A DNA stretch of 64,000 nt from an uncultured Lachnospiraceae bacterium (GCA_947625775.1 CANQPM010000002.1:186001-250000), one strand, 5' to 3'. Positions 17,396-26,862 are shown, counted from the first letter of the stretch. The notes: generated by a model not told the origin, from the letters alone. Numbers and translations are program-made.

Positions 17396-20020
17396 ATGAA
17401 AAAGATAAGAGGCTCAATCATGGCAAAGCTTATCGCATGGATTGCGTTCATTGTGGGCATAGGCGCGGCAGTCGCAGGCGGAGCGCTGACGATTATGGCG
17501 GTTGATGGCAACTGCTACACGCAGTCATATAAACAGGTGATAGATGAGAATTATGGCGTTTTAAACAGTGTGAATAGCAGCAGGGCATTTTCACGTGATA
17601 TTAAAGGCTGGGGAGACAGGGTTTTGGACAGAAATTTCAAATACGGCATTGTCAAGGCAGATACTCTAAAAGACATTGAGCTTTCAAGCAGGGACAGCTA
17701 TGTGTCGGACAATTTTTCGCAGGCTGATTTGGACAAAATCGCGGATAATCCAAATGGGCTGATGCTGACGCAGATAAGATGCTATTTTAACAGTAATGGC
17801 GATTACACTATAAAGAGCAGGGGTTATTATGAGGATTATCTGGATAGTGACAACGTTTTTAAGGCGGGGGTTTATTCCGATGGCGGAAGCGTGTCGGAGA
17901 ATAACGCCGAGGCGACATCAGGCGACTGGAAGGGCTTTTATGCGGACAGCGTATGTTATGATACGACGGGCGGTATTTTTTACTACTACGTAAGCGAAAC
18001 ACAAAGGTATTATCCAGTTCAGAGCGTGACGCTTGCCTATACAAGTCCTGCCGACGGGATAGAGCGCAATTATGCGTACAGCTATGATTTTGACGAGAAG
18101 GCATATATATTTAATAGTGTATGGGAAAGCGGAGGAACTGAAGAAGAAGTAACCTACTATGGTGAACCAGGTGAAATGGAAGGAGCCGAAGAAATTGAAG
18201 ATACCGAAGAAATCGAAGAAACTGATGAGAACATCATACGAGACGCACACAGCGGCAGCGAAAAAGCGGAGAGTGACAGCATAGAGACTCTGCTTATGGG
18301 TGACGAAGAAGGCAGGATTACTTTTGACAAACTCAACGGCACATCATTTAATTATAAATGCTGGGGCATGCTGACTATGGACAACATAAGGTGGATTGAT
18401 GCTTCGGGGATTAAGCTGATAAATGCAAAAAATATCGCAAAGCAGAGTTTTAAGGACAGCCCTGGATATTATCTTGATGAAAATTACACTCTGATAGTAA
18501 ATATGGCTGATGAGAGTGAAAACTACTGGGTAGTTTCAATAGTGCCGTCTGAGTCTGAAATCAATGCAAACCTGAACAGCGACAGCCAGTATGAACAGCG
18601 CAAATATATGCTGAGAACGGCATACAACATGAGATATATAGCAATATATATGTTTATAGCTGGAATAATTATGACATTAGCGTCATTTTTCTTCCTTGTA
18701 TATTCAGCGGGCTATCGCAAAAACAGCGATACCGTGGTAAAGCTCCCGATAATCGATCGTATGCCTCTGGAGGTTTTGACCGCTATAGTCATAGCGGCTG
18801 GCATGGCGCTCGTTTTAGCCGTAGATATTGTTTTTGAACTTGACAGCAGATATGTTATGCTTGGGATAGATGTTTCAATGGCAGCAGCGCTTGTTATGGC
18901 GGGCATATTGTGCGCTTTCCTGCTCAGTCTGACAGTAAGGGTGCGCGCGGGAAAATGGTGGCGCGACAGCATATGCTACTCGGTCTATAAGGCTCTGGGA
19001 AAAGTAGCGTCAATACTTGCCAGAAATATCAGACTGCTATGGAAGGTCATCGCCACGCTCGCGGCAGTATCAGTCGTGGAGCTTATTGCTATCAGCATAT
19101 GCTGGCATGAAATGGACATTTTGGTTATACTGTGGTTCATTGAAAAGGTAATTATTTTTGTGGTATTCATATGGCTTGCGCTGCAGCTTAAAGGACTTCA
19201 AGAAGGCAGCAGACGCCTTGCAGACGGCGATTTACAGTACAAAATAAGCACTGAAAAAATGTTTTGGGAATGCAGAAAGCATGCCGAAAACTTGAACAAA
19301 ATCAGCGATGGAATGTCAAAGGCGGTAGACGAGCGCATGAAAAGCGAGCGCTTAAAGACAGAGCTTATCACCAATGTATCGCACGACATTAAGACGCCGC
19401 TGACTTCCATAATAAATTATGTCGATTTGCTTGAAAAAGAGCATTTGGAAAACGAAAAGGCGGTCGAGTATCTCGAGGTACTTGAACGGCAGTCGGCAAA
19501 GCTTAAAAAGCTTACAGAGGACTTGGTTGAGGCGTCAAAGGCGTCGACAGGTAATCTTGAAGTCGAAAATGAGCAGATTGAGGCGGGAGTGTTTTTGACT
19601 CAGACAGTCGGCGAGTTTGAGGAAAGGCTTTCAGCGGCGGGTTTGGAGCTGATTGTCAGCAAGCCCGACGATAAAGTGTATATCACGGCAGACGGCAGGC
19701 ATCTGTGGCGCGTGGTTGACAACCTAATGAATAATATCTGCAAATACGCCCAGCCTAATTCAAGAGTGTATGTAAATTTGGAAACTACGGACGAGGATAT
19801 TTCGATAATATTTAGAAATATGTCAAAATTTCCTCTGAACATAAACGGCGACGAGCTGCAGGAGCGCTTTGTGAGAGGAGACAAGTCGAGAAACACGGAG
19901 GGACACGGGCTCGGTCTTTCCATAGCCAAGAGCCTTATGGATTTGATGAATGGAAAGATGGAGATTTATGTTGACGGCGATTTGTTCAAGGTGGTGCTGA
20001 AATGGCATATTCAAAAGTAA
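17396..20020 (+). CDS. Large multi-pass sensor histidine kinase
   Basis: At 874 residues this is far longer than a usual VanS-type kinase. An N-terminal membrane helix (about 12-35) is followed by an extracellular region of roughly 370 residues that includes a Glu-rich stretch (about 245-290). A block of about six more membrane helices lies between about 410 and 600, then a HAMP-like linker (LADGDLQYKIS), the phospho-acceptor H663 in NVSHDIKTPLTS, and a HATPase domain with EGHGLGLSIAKSLMDLM. It pairs with the regulator just upstream. The long exported part and extra membrane bundle suggest sensing of a surface or membrane signal. Confidence 0.93.
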   Translation: MKKIRGSIMAKLIAWIAFIVGIGAAVAGGALTIMAVDGNCYTQSYKQVIDENYGVLNSVNSSRAFSRDIKGWGDRVLDRNFKYGIVKADTLKDIELSSRDSYVSDNFSQADLDKIADNPNGLMLTQIRCYFNSNGDYTIKSRGYYEDYLDSDNVFKAGVYSDGGSVSENNAEATSGDWKGFYADSVCYDTTGGIFYYYVSETQRYYPVQSVTLAYTSPADGIERNYAYSYDFDEKAYIFNSVWESGGTEEEVTYYGEPGEMEGAEEIEDTEEIEETDENIIRDAHSGSEKAESDSIETLLMGDEEGRITFDKLNGTSFNYKCWGMLTMDNIRWIDASGIKLINAKNIAKQSFKDSPGYYLDENYTLIVNMADESENYWVVSIVPSESEINANLNSDSQYEQRKYMLRTAYNMRYIAIYMFIAGIIMTLASFFFLVYSAGYRKNSDTVVKLPIIDRMPLEVLTAIVIAAGMALVLAVDIVFELDSRYVMLGIDVSMAAALVMAGILCAFLLSLTVRVRAGKWWRDSICYSVYKALGKVASILARNIRLLWKVIATLAAVSVVELIAISICWHEMDILVILWFIEKVIIFVVFIWLALQLKGLQEGSRRLADGDLQYKISTEKMFWECRKHAENLNKISDGMSKAVDERMKSERLKTELITNVSHDIKTPLTSIINYVDLLEKEHLENEKAVEYLEVLERQSAKLKKLTEDLVEASKASTGNLEVENEQIEAGVFLTQTVGEFEERLSAAGLELIVSKPDDKVYITADGRHLWRVVDNLMNNICKYAQPNSRVYVNLETTDEDISIIFRNMSKFPLNINGDELQERFVRGDKSRNTEGHGLGLSIAKSLMDLMNGKMEIYVDGDLFKVVLKWHIQK

Positions 20021-20051
20021 TGGATAAAGTAACGGAGAGACATTATTTGTA

Positions 20052-20081
20052 TTGACGATGTATGCTGTAATATAGTAAAAT
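20052..20081 (+). promoter_or_regulatory. Possible promoter before the 80-residue gene
   Basis: TTGACG (20052-20057), an 18-bp spacer and TAAAAT (20076-20081) give a plausible promoter about 160 bp upstream of the small gene. The leader contains AGCGT...ACGCT and TCAGG...CCTGA pairings of unknown role. Confidence 0.4.
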
Positions 20082-20239
20082 AAATGAAAGGGGAGGCGTA
20101 TAAGTTCTTAAGGCAGGCAAGTGTTATAAAGCGTAATTTCATTTTATGTCAGGTGTTCGGAACTTAAGCCTGAAACAATGGAAAACAGAACGCTTATGGA
20201 GTGCGGTGATATACTGGCTTAAAATGGAGGATTTTATTT

Positions 20240-20482
20240 ATGTCAATAACGAGGTTTTACTGTTACGATAATGATTTGTGCGTTGGCGAGGCGCTTTTTT
20301 ATCCTAAGCATGTTGTGCTGAACTGGAAGCCTGATAAGGAGTTAAGCCCCCATGCCCTGCGGTATAAATACAGGTACACAGACTATTTTATAAGCCAGCT
20401 GTGCACAATGCCCAGAGAGTTTGTAAAGAATAAGTCCACTATCATGATTAAGTATCATCACTTGATTTTAAAGAAGGAATGA
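20240..20482 (+). CDS. Hypothetical 80-residue protein
   Basis: The product starts MSITRFYCYDNDLCVGEAL and is rich in Tyr, Lys and His (RYKYRYTDYF, KYHHLILKK). It has no membrane segment or signal peptide, and I do not recognise a family. GGAGG lies 10 nt before the ATG. It has a long untranslated leader (about 160 nt) and stands alone between the kinase operon and the 6S RNA gene. Confidence 0.65.
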   Translation: MSITRFYCYDNDLCVGEALFYPKHVVLNWKPDKELSPHALRYKYRYTDYFISQLCTMPREFVKNKSTIMIKYHHLILKKE

Positions 20483-20570
20483 CAGTCTTATAACCTTGCC
20501 GTAAATATTCATATATAATTTAACAAAATTTTACAGCCAAATCTTAGTAAACTTGATTATGCTTTGCAGG

Positions 20571-20599
20571 TTGATATTTTGGCTGACATAGGTTATACT
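20571..20599 (+). promoter_or_regulatory. Promoter of 6S RNA
   Basis: TTGATA (20571-20576), a 17-bp spacer and TATACT (20594-20599) direct transcription from about 20606 into the 6S RNA. Confidence 0.75.
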
Positions 20600-20605
20600 A
20601 TAGTT

Positions 20606-20819
20606 AATCTGAAATGTGCGATTACTCTTGTCATTTTGAACCTACATCACTTTAAACGGGATTCCTACATTGCCTGATTAATGTCATGCCCCCCATTACG
20701 GCTAGGGGAAGACAGCGAGATGGTTGCGGTTGCCCACCTAGCATTGGCTAGGAGTCAAAATACAGGAGACGGCATTTTGGAGAGACACTAAAGAAAGAGC
20801 AGCCTTTGGGCTGCTTTTT
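20606..20819 (+). ncRNA. ssrS: 6S RNA
   Basis: 6S RNA mimics an open promoter and sequesters the SigA RNA polymerase holoenzyme. The sequence shows the Firmicute pattern: TTTTGAACCTACATCAC on the 5' side, CGGGATTCCTACATT, a terminal hairpin region, CGAGATGGTTGC...GCCCACCTAGC, and GGCTAGGAGTCAAAA on the 3' side. TTTTGA/TCAAAA and CCTA/TAGG close the long stem. A promoter precedes it and a terminator follows. I assign it from recall of the clostridial family, not from a covariance search. Confidence 0.8.
20797..20819 (+). terminator. Terminator of 6S RNA
   Basis: AGCAGCC-TTT-GGGCTGCT followed by TTTTTG forms a strong short Rho-independent terminator. Confidence 0.85.
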
Positions 20820-20881
20820 GTGTTATCTTAAACAGCGGAGGTATCGGTATAAAAATCAATCTCAACAAGGGCAGGCGGCTT

Positions 20882-22525
20882 TTGATTGCAGTGCTGTGGG
20901 TAATAATCGCAGTCGGCATATACCAGTGCGCCGTGACGCTCAACGGAAAGGACAATCCGAAAGAAACGGCTCGGCTTGAGAAAGAGGACAAAGGGCAAAA
21001 CGGCGAAGACGCGAAACTAAATGAAAAAACACAGACCGAAAGCCAAGCCGCAAACATCACGGAAACGCCCGCACAGATGGAAACGCTCCCATTTGACCGC
21101 AATATAAGGGTGCTTATCAAGACGGAAAATTTTGATGATATTTTCCATAAGGAAATAAGGCTGTCAGGAACGGAAGGGTTGGAGATAAGGCTTGGCAGCA
21201 AAAGCAGGATTTTTTCACCCAACGAGGAGTGTCTGATTACAGCCGAAAGCCTTGCGGGGAACACGCTAATCATACGAAGCGTCAGTGGCGGCAGCGAAAA
21301 TGAGAACGGCAGCAGTGAAAACGGCGGCAGCGAAAATGAGAACGGCAGCAGTGAAAACGGTGGCAGCGAAAATGAAAATGGCATCAGCGAAAATAGTGGC
21401 AGCGGAAACGGCAGAATACGCTTGCTTAATGTAAAGCGAAACGGCGATGCGCAGTACAGAGGAACTATCGAGTGTTACGGTACGGACAGCGGGATAGTCG
21501 TAGTAAATGAGCTTACAGTCGAGGAATACCTTTACGGCGTAGTGCCAAGTGAAATGCCGTCGTCATATCCGATTGAGGCGCAGAAGGCGCAGGCAATAGG
21601 CGCGAGAACATATGCTTATTTCCACAAAAGGGAATATACCTATCCGCAGTGGCGGGCGCATGTTGACGACAGCACGACATTTCAAGTGTATATGAATATC
21701 CCCGAAACAGATGAGGCGAAAAATGCCGTTGACGCGACAAGAGACTTGGTGCTGCTGCATGACGGCACGCTTATTCAAAGCTTTTACTATTCCACGTCAG
21801 GCGGCTACAGTGCGGGGAACGGTGCGTGGAGCGACGGCATATTTACGCAGAGCGAAGATGACTATATGATTGAAACAGGCGAGGACATTTTCGCGGAAAA
21901 CAGCAACGAGAGCGAGCAGAAATACAAGGAATACATAGACAGCGGCAATCCCGAGGATATCGAATACAGTGAGCCGTGGTACCGATGGGAATATATAAAA
22001 AATTTTGATGCGGACACGGTAAAACAGCTTTTTACGCGCCTTTACTCAATGTACCAGTCACAGCCCTACAATGTGCGGATTAGGTCAAAGCTTTTAGGCG
22101 CGGATAAGCTGGCGGAGGAAACACAGATAAACGACATACGCGTGCTGACGCGCCAGAAAAGCGGGCTTGTATCGAGTCTTATCATAGAAACGCCGAATTT
22201 TACCGTAAACGTGCGCACGCAGAACAGCATACGGCAGGCGCTTGCCTTTACAGGCGATATCGTGATAAAAAACGACGGGAATGCCTTCACAGTTGGGAAT
22301 ATCCTGCCAAGCGCATATTTTTACATAGAAAAAAGCTTTGATAAAAGCGCGGAAAAGGGGAATAATCTAAAAGGTATAGTAATACGCGGGGCTGGATTGG
22401 GGCATGGCGCGGGAATGTCGCAGAACGGCGCAAAATGTCTGGCGCAAAAGGGTTTCACGGCGGAGCAGATATTGGCATATTATTATAAGAGCAGTATAGA
22501 AGCCATATCAGATGGGAGCTTTTAG
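20882..22525 (+). CDS. SpoIID/LytB-domain protein
   Basis: This membrane-anchored protein has one N-terminal helix (LIAVLWVIIAVGIYQCAV), a charged linker, and a SpoIID domain: VEEYLYGVVPSEMPSSYP, EAQKAQAIGARTYA and GAGLGHGAGMSQNGA are family signatures. SpoIID-type enzymes act on denuded peptidoglycan strands during engulfment; LytB-type relatives act as amidase enhancers. Residues in the middle form a Gly-Ser-Glu-Asn tandem repeat. The only standard in-frame start is TTG 20882, which has no ribosome site; GGAGG at 20837-20841 sits 7 nt before an in-frame ATA at 20849. The gene starts close after the 6S terminator and is followed 1 bp later by the YihY-like gene. Confidence 0.85.
   Translation: MIAVLWVIIAVGIYQCAVTLNGKDNPKETARLEKEDKGQNGEDAKLNEKTQTESQAANITETPAQMETLPFDRNIRVLIKTENFDDIFHKEIRLSGTEGLEIRLGSKSRIFSPNEECLITAESLAGNTLIIRSVSGGSENENGSSENGGSENENGSSENGGSENENGISENSGSGNGRIRLLNVKRNGDAQYRGTIECYGTDSGIVVVNELTVEEYLYGVVPSEMPSSYPIEAQKAQAIGARTYAYFHKREYTYPQWRAHVDDSTTFQVYMNIPETDEAKNAVDATRDLVLLHDGTLIQSFYYSTSGGYSAGNGAWSDGIFTQSEDDYMIETGEDIFAENSNESEQKYKEYIDSGNPEDIEYSEPWYRWEYIKNFDADTVKQLFTRLYSMYQSQPYNVRIRSKLLGADKLAEETQINDIRVLTRQKSGLVSSLIIETPNFTVNVRTQNSIRQALAFTGDIVIKNDGNAFTVGNILPSAYFYIEKSFDKSAEKGNNLKGIVIRGAGLGHGAGMSQNGAKCLAQKGFTAEQILAYYYKSSIEAISDGSF
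21287..21412 (+). repeat. Three and a half 36-bp tandem repeats inside the SpoIID-like gene
   Basis: Units start at 21287, 21323 and 21359, with a partial copy from 21395. Each encodes a variant of GGSENENGSSEN. The first two units are nearly identical and the third has diverged, so copy number probably varies between strains. Confidence 0.9.
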
Positions 22526-22526
22526 A

Positions 22527-23369
22527 ATGTCGGATATACCTTTTGGCACGAGATTATACAGATTCCAAAAACAGATACGCAGAAGTGTTGCCGAGGCGGA
22601 GGTCGCAGTCTACGCCTCGGGCGCTGCGTTCTTTTTGTTTTTGTCCATTATTCCTATGATAATGCTGGTGAGCGGGCTTTTGCCGCATGGGGCGATTGCG
22701 CAGAAGGATATGGTAAATATTTCTCAGGCGGTAATACCCGAGCGCGTGTACAGCTTTCTGATGGGGATTGTGGACAGCTATCACAGAAGTAATATGACAC
22801 TACTGTCATTTTCTGCCGTAGTTATTGTGTGGTCGGCGTCAAAGGGAATGCTTGCGCTGATACGGGGCTTGAACCATATATATGAGGTTGAGGAATCGCG
22901 GAATTATATAGTGCTCAGGCTTAAGGCGGCGTTTTACACCGTGTTTCTGCTGTTTGCGCTGGTATTGTCCATAGGCATACTGGTGTTTGGAAATACCGTG
23001 GCGAAAATGCTTATTCCTGACGGCGGCTTTGCTGAAACGCTGTGGCGTGTGTTTGGCGGTCTGCGCCATGTCTTTGTCGCGGGAATGATTTCCGTGGTTT
23101 TTTGCACTATGTACAGCCTGCTGCCAAATAACCAGCTTTCGTGGCGCGAGCATTATCCAGGGGCGGTTTTTACGTCAGTGTTCTGGACACTTTACTCGTT
23201 TGCGTTTTCCGTTTATATAGATTATTTTGACGGGTTTGCGATGTATGGCAGCCTTACTACGATAATTATTGTGATGATATGGCTGTATTTCTGCATGTAT
23301 ATATTTTTCTGCGGGGCGCTGGTGAATAAGTGGATTTTTGAGCGGGAGGTTGAGGTTGGAAAATGTTAA
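22527..23369 (+). CDS. YihY/BrkB-family membrane protein
   Basis: A 280-residue, six-helix membrane protein of the family once named ribonuclease BN. EAEVAVYASGAAFFLFLSII, the LLPNNQLSWREHYPGAVFTS stretch and the final YGSLTTIIIVMIWLYFCMYI helix are typical. The molecular role of the family is not settled; transport or lipid-related functions have been proposed. The start at 22527 has GGGAG 8 nt upstream and comes 1 bp after the SpoIID-like stop, so the two genes are translationally linked. An ATG at 22512 is open, but it contains the ribosome site. Confidence 0.88.
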   Translation: MSDIPFGTRLYRFQKQIRRSVAEAEVAVYASGAAFFLFLSIIPMIMLVSGLLPHGAIAQKDMVNISQAVIPERVYSFLMGIVDSYHRSNMTLLSFSAVVIVWSASKGMLALIRGLNHIYEVEESRNYIVLRLKAAFYTVFLLFALVLSIGILVFGNTVAKMLIPDGGFAETLWRVFGGLRHVFVAGMISVVFCTMYSLLPNNQLSWREHYPGAVFTSVFWTLYSFAFSVYIDYFDGFAMYGSLTTIIIVMIWLYFCMYIFFCGALVNKWIFEREVEVGKC

Positions 23370-23452
23370 GATATTAAACCATATATTTACATCTCTTTGT
23401 TATAATGTTAAAATTGTTTTGTCGAAAATGATTTTTACAGGAGGCAGGATAG

Positions 23453-25036
23453 ATGAAGCGCAGATTTAATGTGACAGGTTCATGTATTCCTATGAGGCAT
23501 TATATGGTAAGGCTTGACAGCAGGCTGAAAAAGATTAAGGATGATTTTGTGGATTATGGCAGTTATTTTGTAATCAACAGGGGACGCCAGTACGGCAAAA
23601 CCACCACCTTGCGGGCGCTGGAGGAATATCTGAAGGACGATTATCTTGTGCTGTCGCTCGACTTCCAGCAGCTCAGCACAGAAGATTTTGCAGATGAATT
23701 AACATTTTCACAGGCATTGGCGGAAATGATTATCAGGGAATTTAATATAATGAAGCTTGATGGCGGCGAAGCGCTTGAAGCATTGAAAAAATTTGGCGGA
23801 GAAAAGGAAGGCTTAAAGGAGCTGTTTATCAGTCTAAGCGGTATGTGCGAAAAAAGTCCCCGCCCAATCGTAATGATGATAGACGAGGTGGACAGCGCTT
23901 CAAACAATCAGGTGTTTATAGATTTTCTGGCACAGCTTAGAAGTTACTATCTTAACCGTGACAAGATGCCGATTTTTCATTCCGTAATTCTGGCGGGAGT
24001 ATATGACATTAAAAATTTAAAGCTAAAGCTGCGCCCCGAGTCGGAGCACCAGTACAACAGTCCATGGAACATAGCGGCGAAATTTAACATAGATATGAAT
24101 TTTTCAGCGGCTCAGATTGCGTCAATGCTTGACGAATACGAAGCCGACAACCGCACAGGCATGGATATACAAAAAATAGCAGAGGAGATATACCAATACA
24201 CATCAGGCTATCCAGTGCTTGTATCGTCAATCTGCAAGTGCATTGATGAAGAACTGCCGTACAGCGGCGCATTTGGCACTTTAAGCGGCGCGTGGATAAA
24301 GGAGGGCGTGGCGGCGGCGGTAAAGCAGATATTGAAGGAGGGCACTCTGCTGTTTGAAAGCATGGCAAAGCAGCTTGACGCATACCCGGATTTATGTAAA
24401 ATAGCCGAGGACATCATATATTGCGGCAAAAAGATACCGTTCAGCCTTGAAGAAAAATCAATAAGCTTAGGGCATATGTTTGGCTATCTAAAAGAAGAAA
24501 ACGGTCATGTAGCGATTGCGAACAGAATGTTCGAAATGTGTCTTTTAAATATGTTTATGGCAAAGGAAGCAATCCGCAGCGATGTCTACGCGCGGGGCGG
24601 CAGCGACAGAATAGGTTTCATAAAGGACAATAGACTCAATATGGAGCTTGTCCTGAAAAAATTCGCCGAATACTTCACGGAAATTTACGGACAGAAAGAT
24701 GAGGGTTTTATCGAAAAGCAGGGGCGGAAGATTTTTCTTATATATTTAAAGCCTATTATCAACGGCGCAGGCAACTATTACATTGAAGCGCAGACACGCG
24801 ACGAGAGGCGCACAGACGTAATCGTGGATTATCAGGGCGAGCAGTTTATAGTAGAGCTTAAAATATGGCATGGCAGCGAATACAATGAGAGAGGCGAGCG
24901 CCAGCTTGCGGAATATTTAGACTATTACCATAAGGACAAGGGTTATATGCTCAGCTTTAATTTCAACAAAAATAAGGAAGTCGGAGTGAAGGAAATCAAG
25001 GCGGGAGATAAGGTAATCGTGGAAACTGTGGTATAG
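23453..25036 (+). CDS. AAA-like ATPase with C-terminal PD-(D/E)XK nuclease domain
   Basis: The 527-residue protein starts with an ATPase domain holding Walker A NRGRQYGKTTTL (about residues 43-54) and Walker B RPIVMMIDEVDSAS (about 137-150). The C-terminal 130 residues show RTDVIVDYQGEQFIVELKIW, the D...ExK core of a PD-(D/E)XK (DUF1703-like) nuclease. This AAA-ATPase-like family is abundant and variable in clostridia and Bacteroidetes; its role is unknown, with defence or mobile-element links suspected. It has GGAGG 6 nt before the ATG and no partner gene in the same unit. A TATAAT near 23401 may be part of its promoter. Confidence 0.85.
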   Translation: MKRRFNVTGSCIPMRHYMVRLDSRLKKIKDDFVDYGSYFVINRGRQYGKTTTLRALEEYLKDDYLVLSLDFQQLSTEDFADELTFSQALAEMIIREFNIMKLDGGEALEALKKFGGEKEGLKELFISLSGMCEKSPRPIVMMIDEVDSASNNQVFIDFLAQLRSYYLNRDKMPIFHSVILAGVYDIKNLKLKLRPESEHQYNSPWNIAAKFNIDMNFSAAQIASMLDEYEADNRTGMDIQKIAEEIYQYTSGYPVLVSSICKCIDEELPYSGAFGTLSGAWIKEGVAAAVKQILKEGTLLFESMAKQLDAYPDLCKIAEDIIYCGKKIPFSLEEKSISLGHMFGYLKEENGHVAIANRMFEMCLLNMFMAKEAIRSDVYARGGSDRIGFIKDNRLNMELVLKKFAEYFTEIYGQKDEGFIEKQGRKIFLIYLKPIINGAGNYYIEAQTRDERRTDVIVDYQGEQFIVELKIWHGSEYNERGERQLAEYLDYYHKDKGYMLSFNFNKNKEVGVKEIKAGDKVIVETVV

Positions 25037-25106
25037 AACGCAATTTAAGCGAACGATAAAAAACATTAGTATGGATTTTGCATTATGGATTTGGAGTATA
25101 AAGATT

Positions 25107-26780
25107 ATGAAAAACAATATTAGATTTTTAACGTTAGCCTTAACAGGCATATTGGCGCTGGGCGGCTGTTCTTTGCAGGGAGCGTCAAAGGCAGACGAAG
25201 ACAGCCACGAAACTATTGAGTTTAACGGGGCTGACACAGAAAATGATGACAGTGAAGAAACTAAGGAAGCATCAAAGGAGCAGACTGATGATGGACAGGC
25301 GCAGACAGATGAAAGCGCGGAGACTTTGGATGCAGAGGAAGGGCAGGCAAAGGCGCCTGCGGTTTCAATAAAACAGAGCGAGAGAAAGGAAATATATGAC
25401 GACACAGGAAAAGTCCTGATTATGACGGAAAGCCATGCGATTGTTGAGATTACTTCTGATGGGTTTGATGCCTTGAAGAAAACTGTCGAGGGCTATTATG
25501 GAAAAGACAATACTGATACATTAGACGAAATGACGGAGGAGGCGCAAAATCATCTTCAGGGAATGAAGGAATTGGAGGACTATGATGTTTCGCAGTTTCC
25601 GACTTACTATATGGACAAGACAGCCAGCCTTGAGAGAAGTGACAGCAGTGTCATAAGCTTTTCGAATATGGATTATGAGTATTGGGGAGGGGCGCATGGC
25701 AATTATGCTACTTACGGATATACGGTCGATGTGGAAAGCGGCAGCGAATTAAAGTTTGAGGATATAATCACTGATATGGAGGGCTTTCGCGCAGAGGCAG
25801 TGCCGTATGTGACAGACAAGCTTGATGAGGATTATGGCGACGGACTTTTCCCAGAATATGCCGAGACTGTGGGCAGTACGTTTGGCGGAGAGTATGAGCC
25901 TAGCTGGTTTCTGAACGCGACGGGAATTGTCATTGTGTTCCAGACCTATGAGGTAGGACCGTACGTGATGGGGCAGGCGGTTGTCACATTGCCGTATTCC
26001 CAGTTTGGCAAATATATGAATGAAAAATACCTTGCGCCTAAGGGTGAACTTGTGGCAGGCGTTTCCGCAAATATGGATATGTCGGCGTTTCTCGGAGAGA
26101 GCGGAGAGGTTTCGATCAATTCGATAAATAATGAGTATGACGCAAGCGAGGTGCTGATAGTCGCTGGAACGGCGAGCGAACAGGTCTCAAACAGCGGATA
26201 TTTTCAGGGCGCGTATGTGGTGAGAAATGCGCAGGGCAGGATTTTTATGATTGTTTCCGCAGATAAAAATTCCTTTGTCTATGAGATCACGGGCGGAAAT
26301 GTCACAAAGTGCGACGAGCTTGTGGATTCTAGGGTGATCGGTGAAAATGTAGGTACAGACAAGCTTAGCTTTAGCGTGGATTTGAATATTTTAGGCACGT
26401 ATTTTTCCAATATGATATATAAGCTTACGGATGACGGAAAGCTTGAGCAGACAGAGGAGATATTTTATAGAAATACTGATAAGCAGTATGTCACGCTTGA
26501 ATCGCAGTATGTCATGACAGTAATGAAGGAGCTGCCCGTAGTGCAAAGCGGCGGGGAAAATAAGCTTGCGGTCGGCACGAAGCTTTATATCACGGGCACA
26601 AACAATAAGGATAAGGCATATTTTGAAATCGTCAAGGATGACGGCAAAGGCGGCATCGAGTTTACAGGAGACAACGGCGAGATTGATTTTTCCATAGAAC
26701 AGTCAGAAAGCGGAAGGACGCTTTATATTGACGGCGTTTCAGAATATGAGTATTTTGATAAGATTCCGTATATGCAATAG
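25107..26780 (+). CDS. DUF3298/DUF4163-type lipoprotein
   Basis: The 557-residue product has a lipoprotein signal (MKNNIRFLTLALTGILALGGCS, lipidated Cys21) and an acidic Glu/Asp/Thr linker to about residue 85. A DUF4163/DUF3298-type module follows, marked by YWGGAHGNYATYGYTVDVES and LKFEDIITD, as in RsiV and PdaC. In those proteins the fold binds lysozyme or sits next to a deacetylase; here no sigma factor or enzyme domain is attached. The C-terminal 240 residues are a beta-rich region I cannot assign. The start is placed at 25107 because the signal peptide begins there, with GGAG 10 nt upstream. Confidence 0.85.
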   Translation: MKNNIRFLTLALTGILALGGCSLQGASKADEDSHETIEFNGADTENDDSEETKEASKEQTDDGQAQTDESAETLDAEEGQAKAPAVSIKQSERKEIYDDTGKVLIMTESHAIVEITSDGFDALKKTVEGYYGKDNTDTLDEMTEEAQNHLQGMKELEDYDVSQFPTYYMDKTASLERSDSSVISFSNMDYEYWGGAHGNYATYGYTVDVESGSELKFEDIITDMEGFRAEAVPYVTDKLDEDYGDGLFPEYAETVGSTFGGEYEPSWFLNATGIVIVFQTYEVGPYVMGQAVVTLPYSQFGKYMNEKYLAPKGELVAGVSANMDMSAFLGESGEVSINSINNEYDASEVLIVAGTASEQVSNSGYFQGAYVVRNAQGRIFMIVSADKNSFVYEITGGNVTKCDELVDSRVIGENVGTDKLSFSVDLNILGTYFSNMIYKLTDDGKLEQTEEIFYRNTDKQYVTLESQYVMTVMKELPVVQSGGENKLAVGTKLYITGTNNKDKAYFEIVKDDGKGGIEFTGDNGEIDFSIEQSESGRTLYIDGVSEYEYFDKIPYMQ

Positions 26781-26791
26781 TAAAATTTATG

Positions 26792-26835
26792 TTGACAGAA
26801 ATATGAGGCTATGTTTATACCATGTATATACATAG
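26792..26835 (+). promoter_or_regulatory. Promoter and 27-bp palindromic operator of mazE
   Basis: TTGACA (26792-26797), a 17-bp spacer and TTATAC (26815-26820) form the promoter. The palindrome CTATGTTTATAC-CAT-GTATATACATAG (26809-26835; 11 of 12 arm positions match) covers the -10 element. This is the expected place for MazE-type autorepression. Confidence 0.75.
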
Positions 26836-26862
26836 TCTCCATTTCAGAGAGGGGTGCCGCCA

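Noticed and set aside
21287..21412. Repeat array as a CRISPR
   Set aside because: The 36-bp units are contiguous without spacers, lie in frame inside a protein gene and encode a linker.
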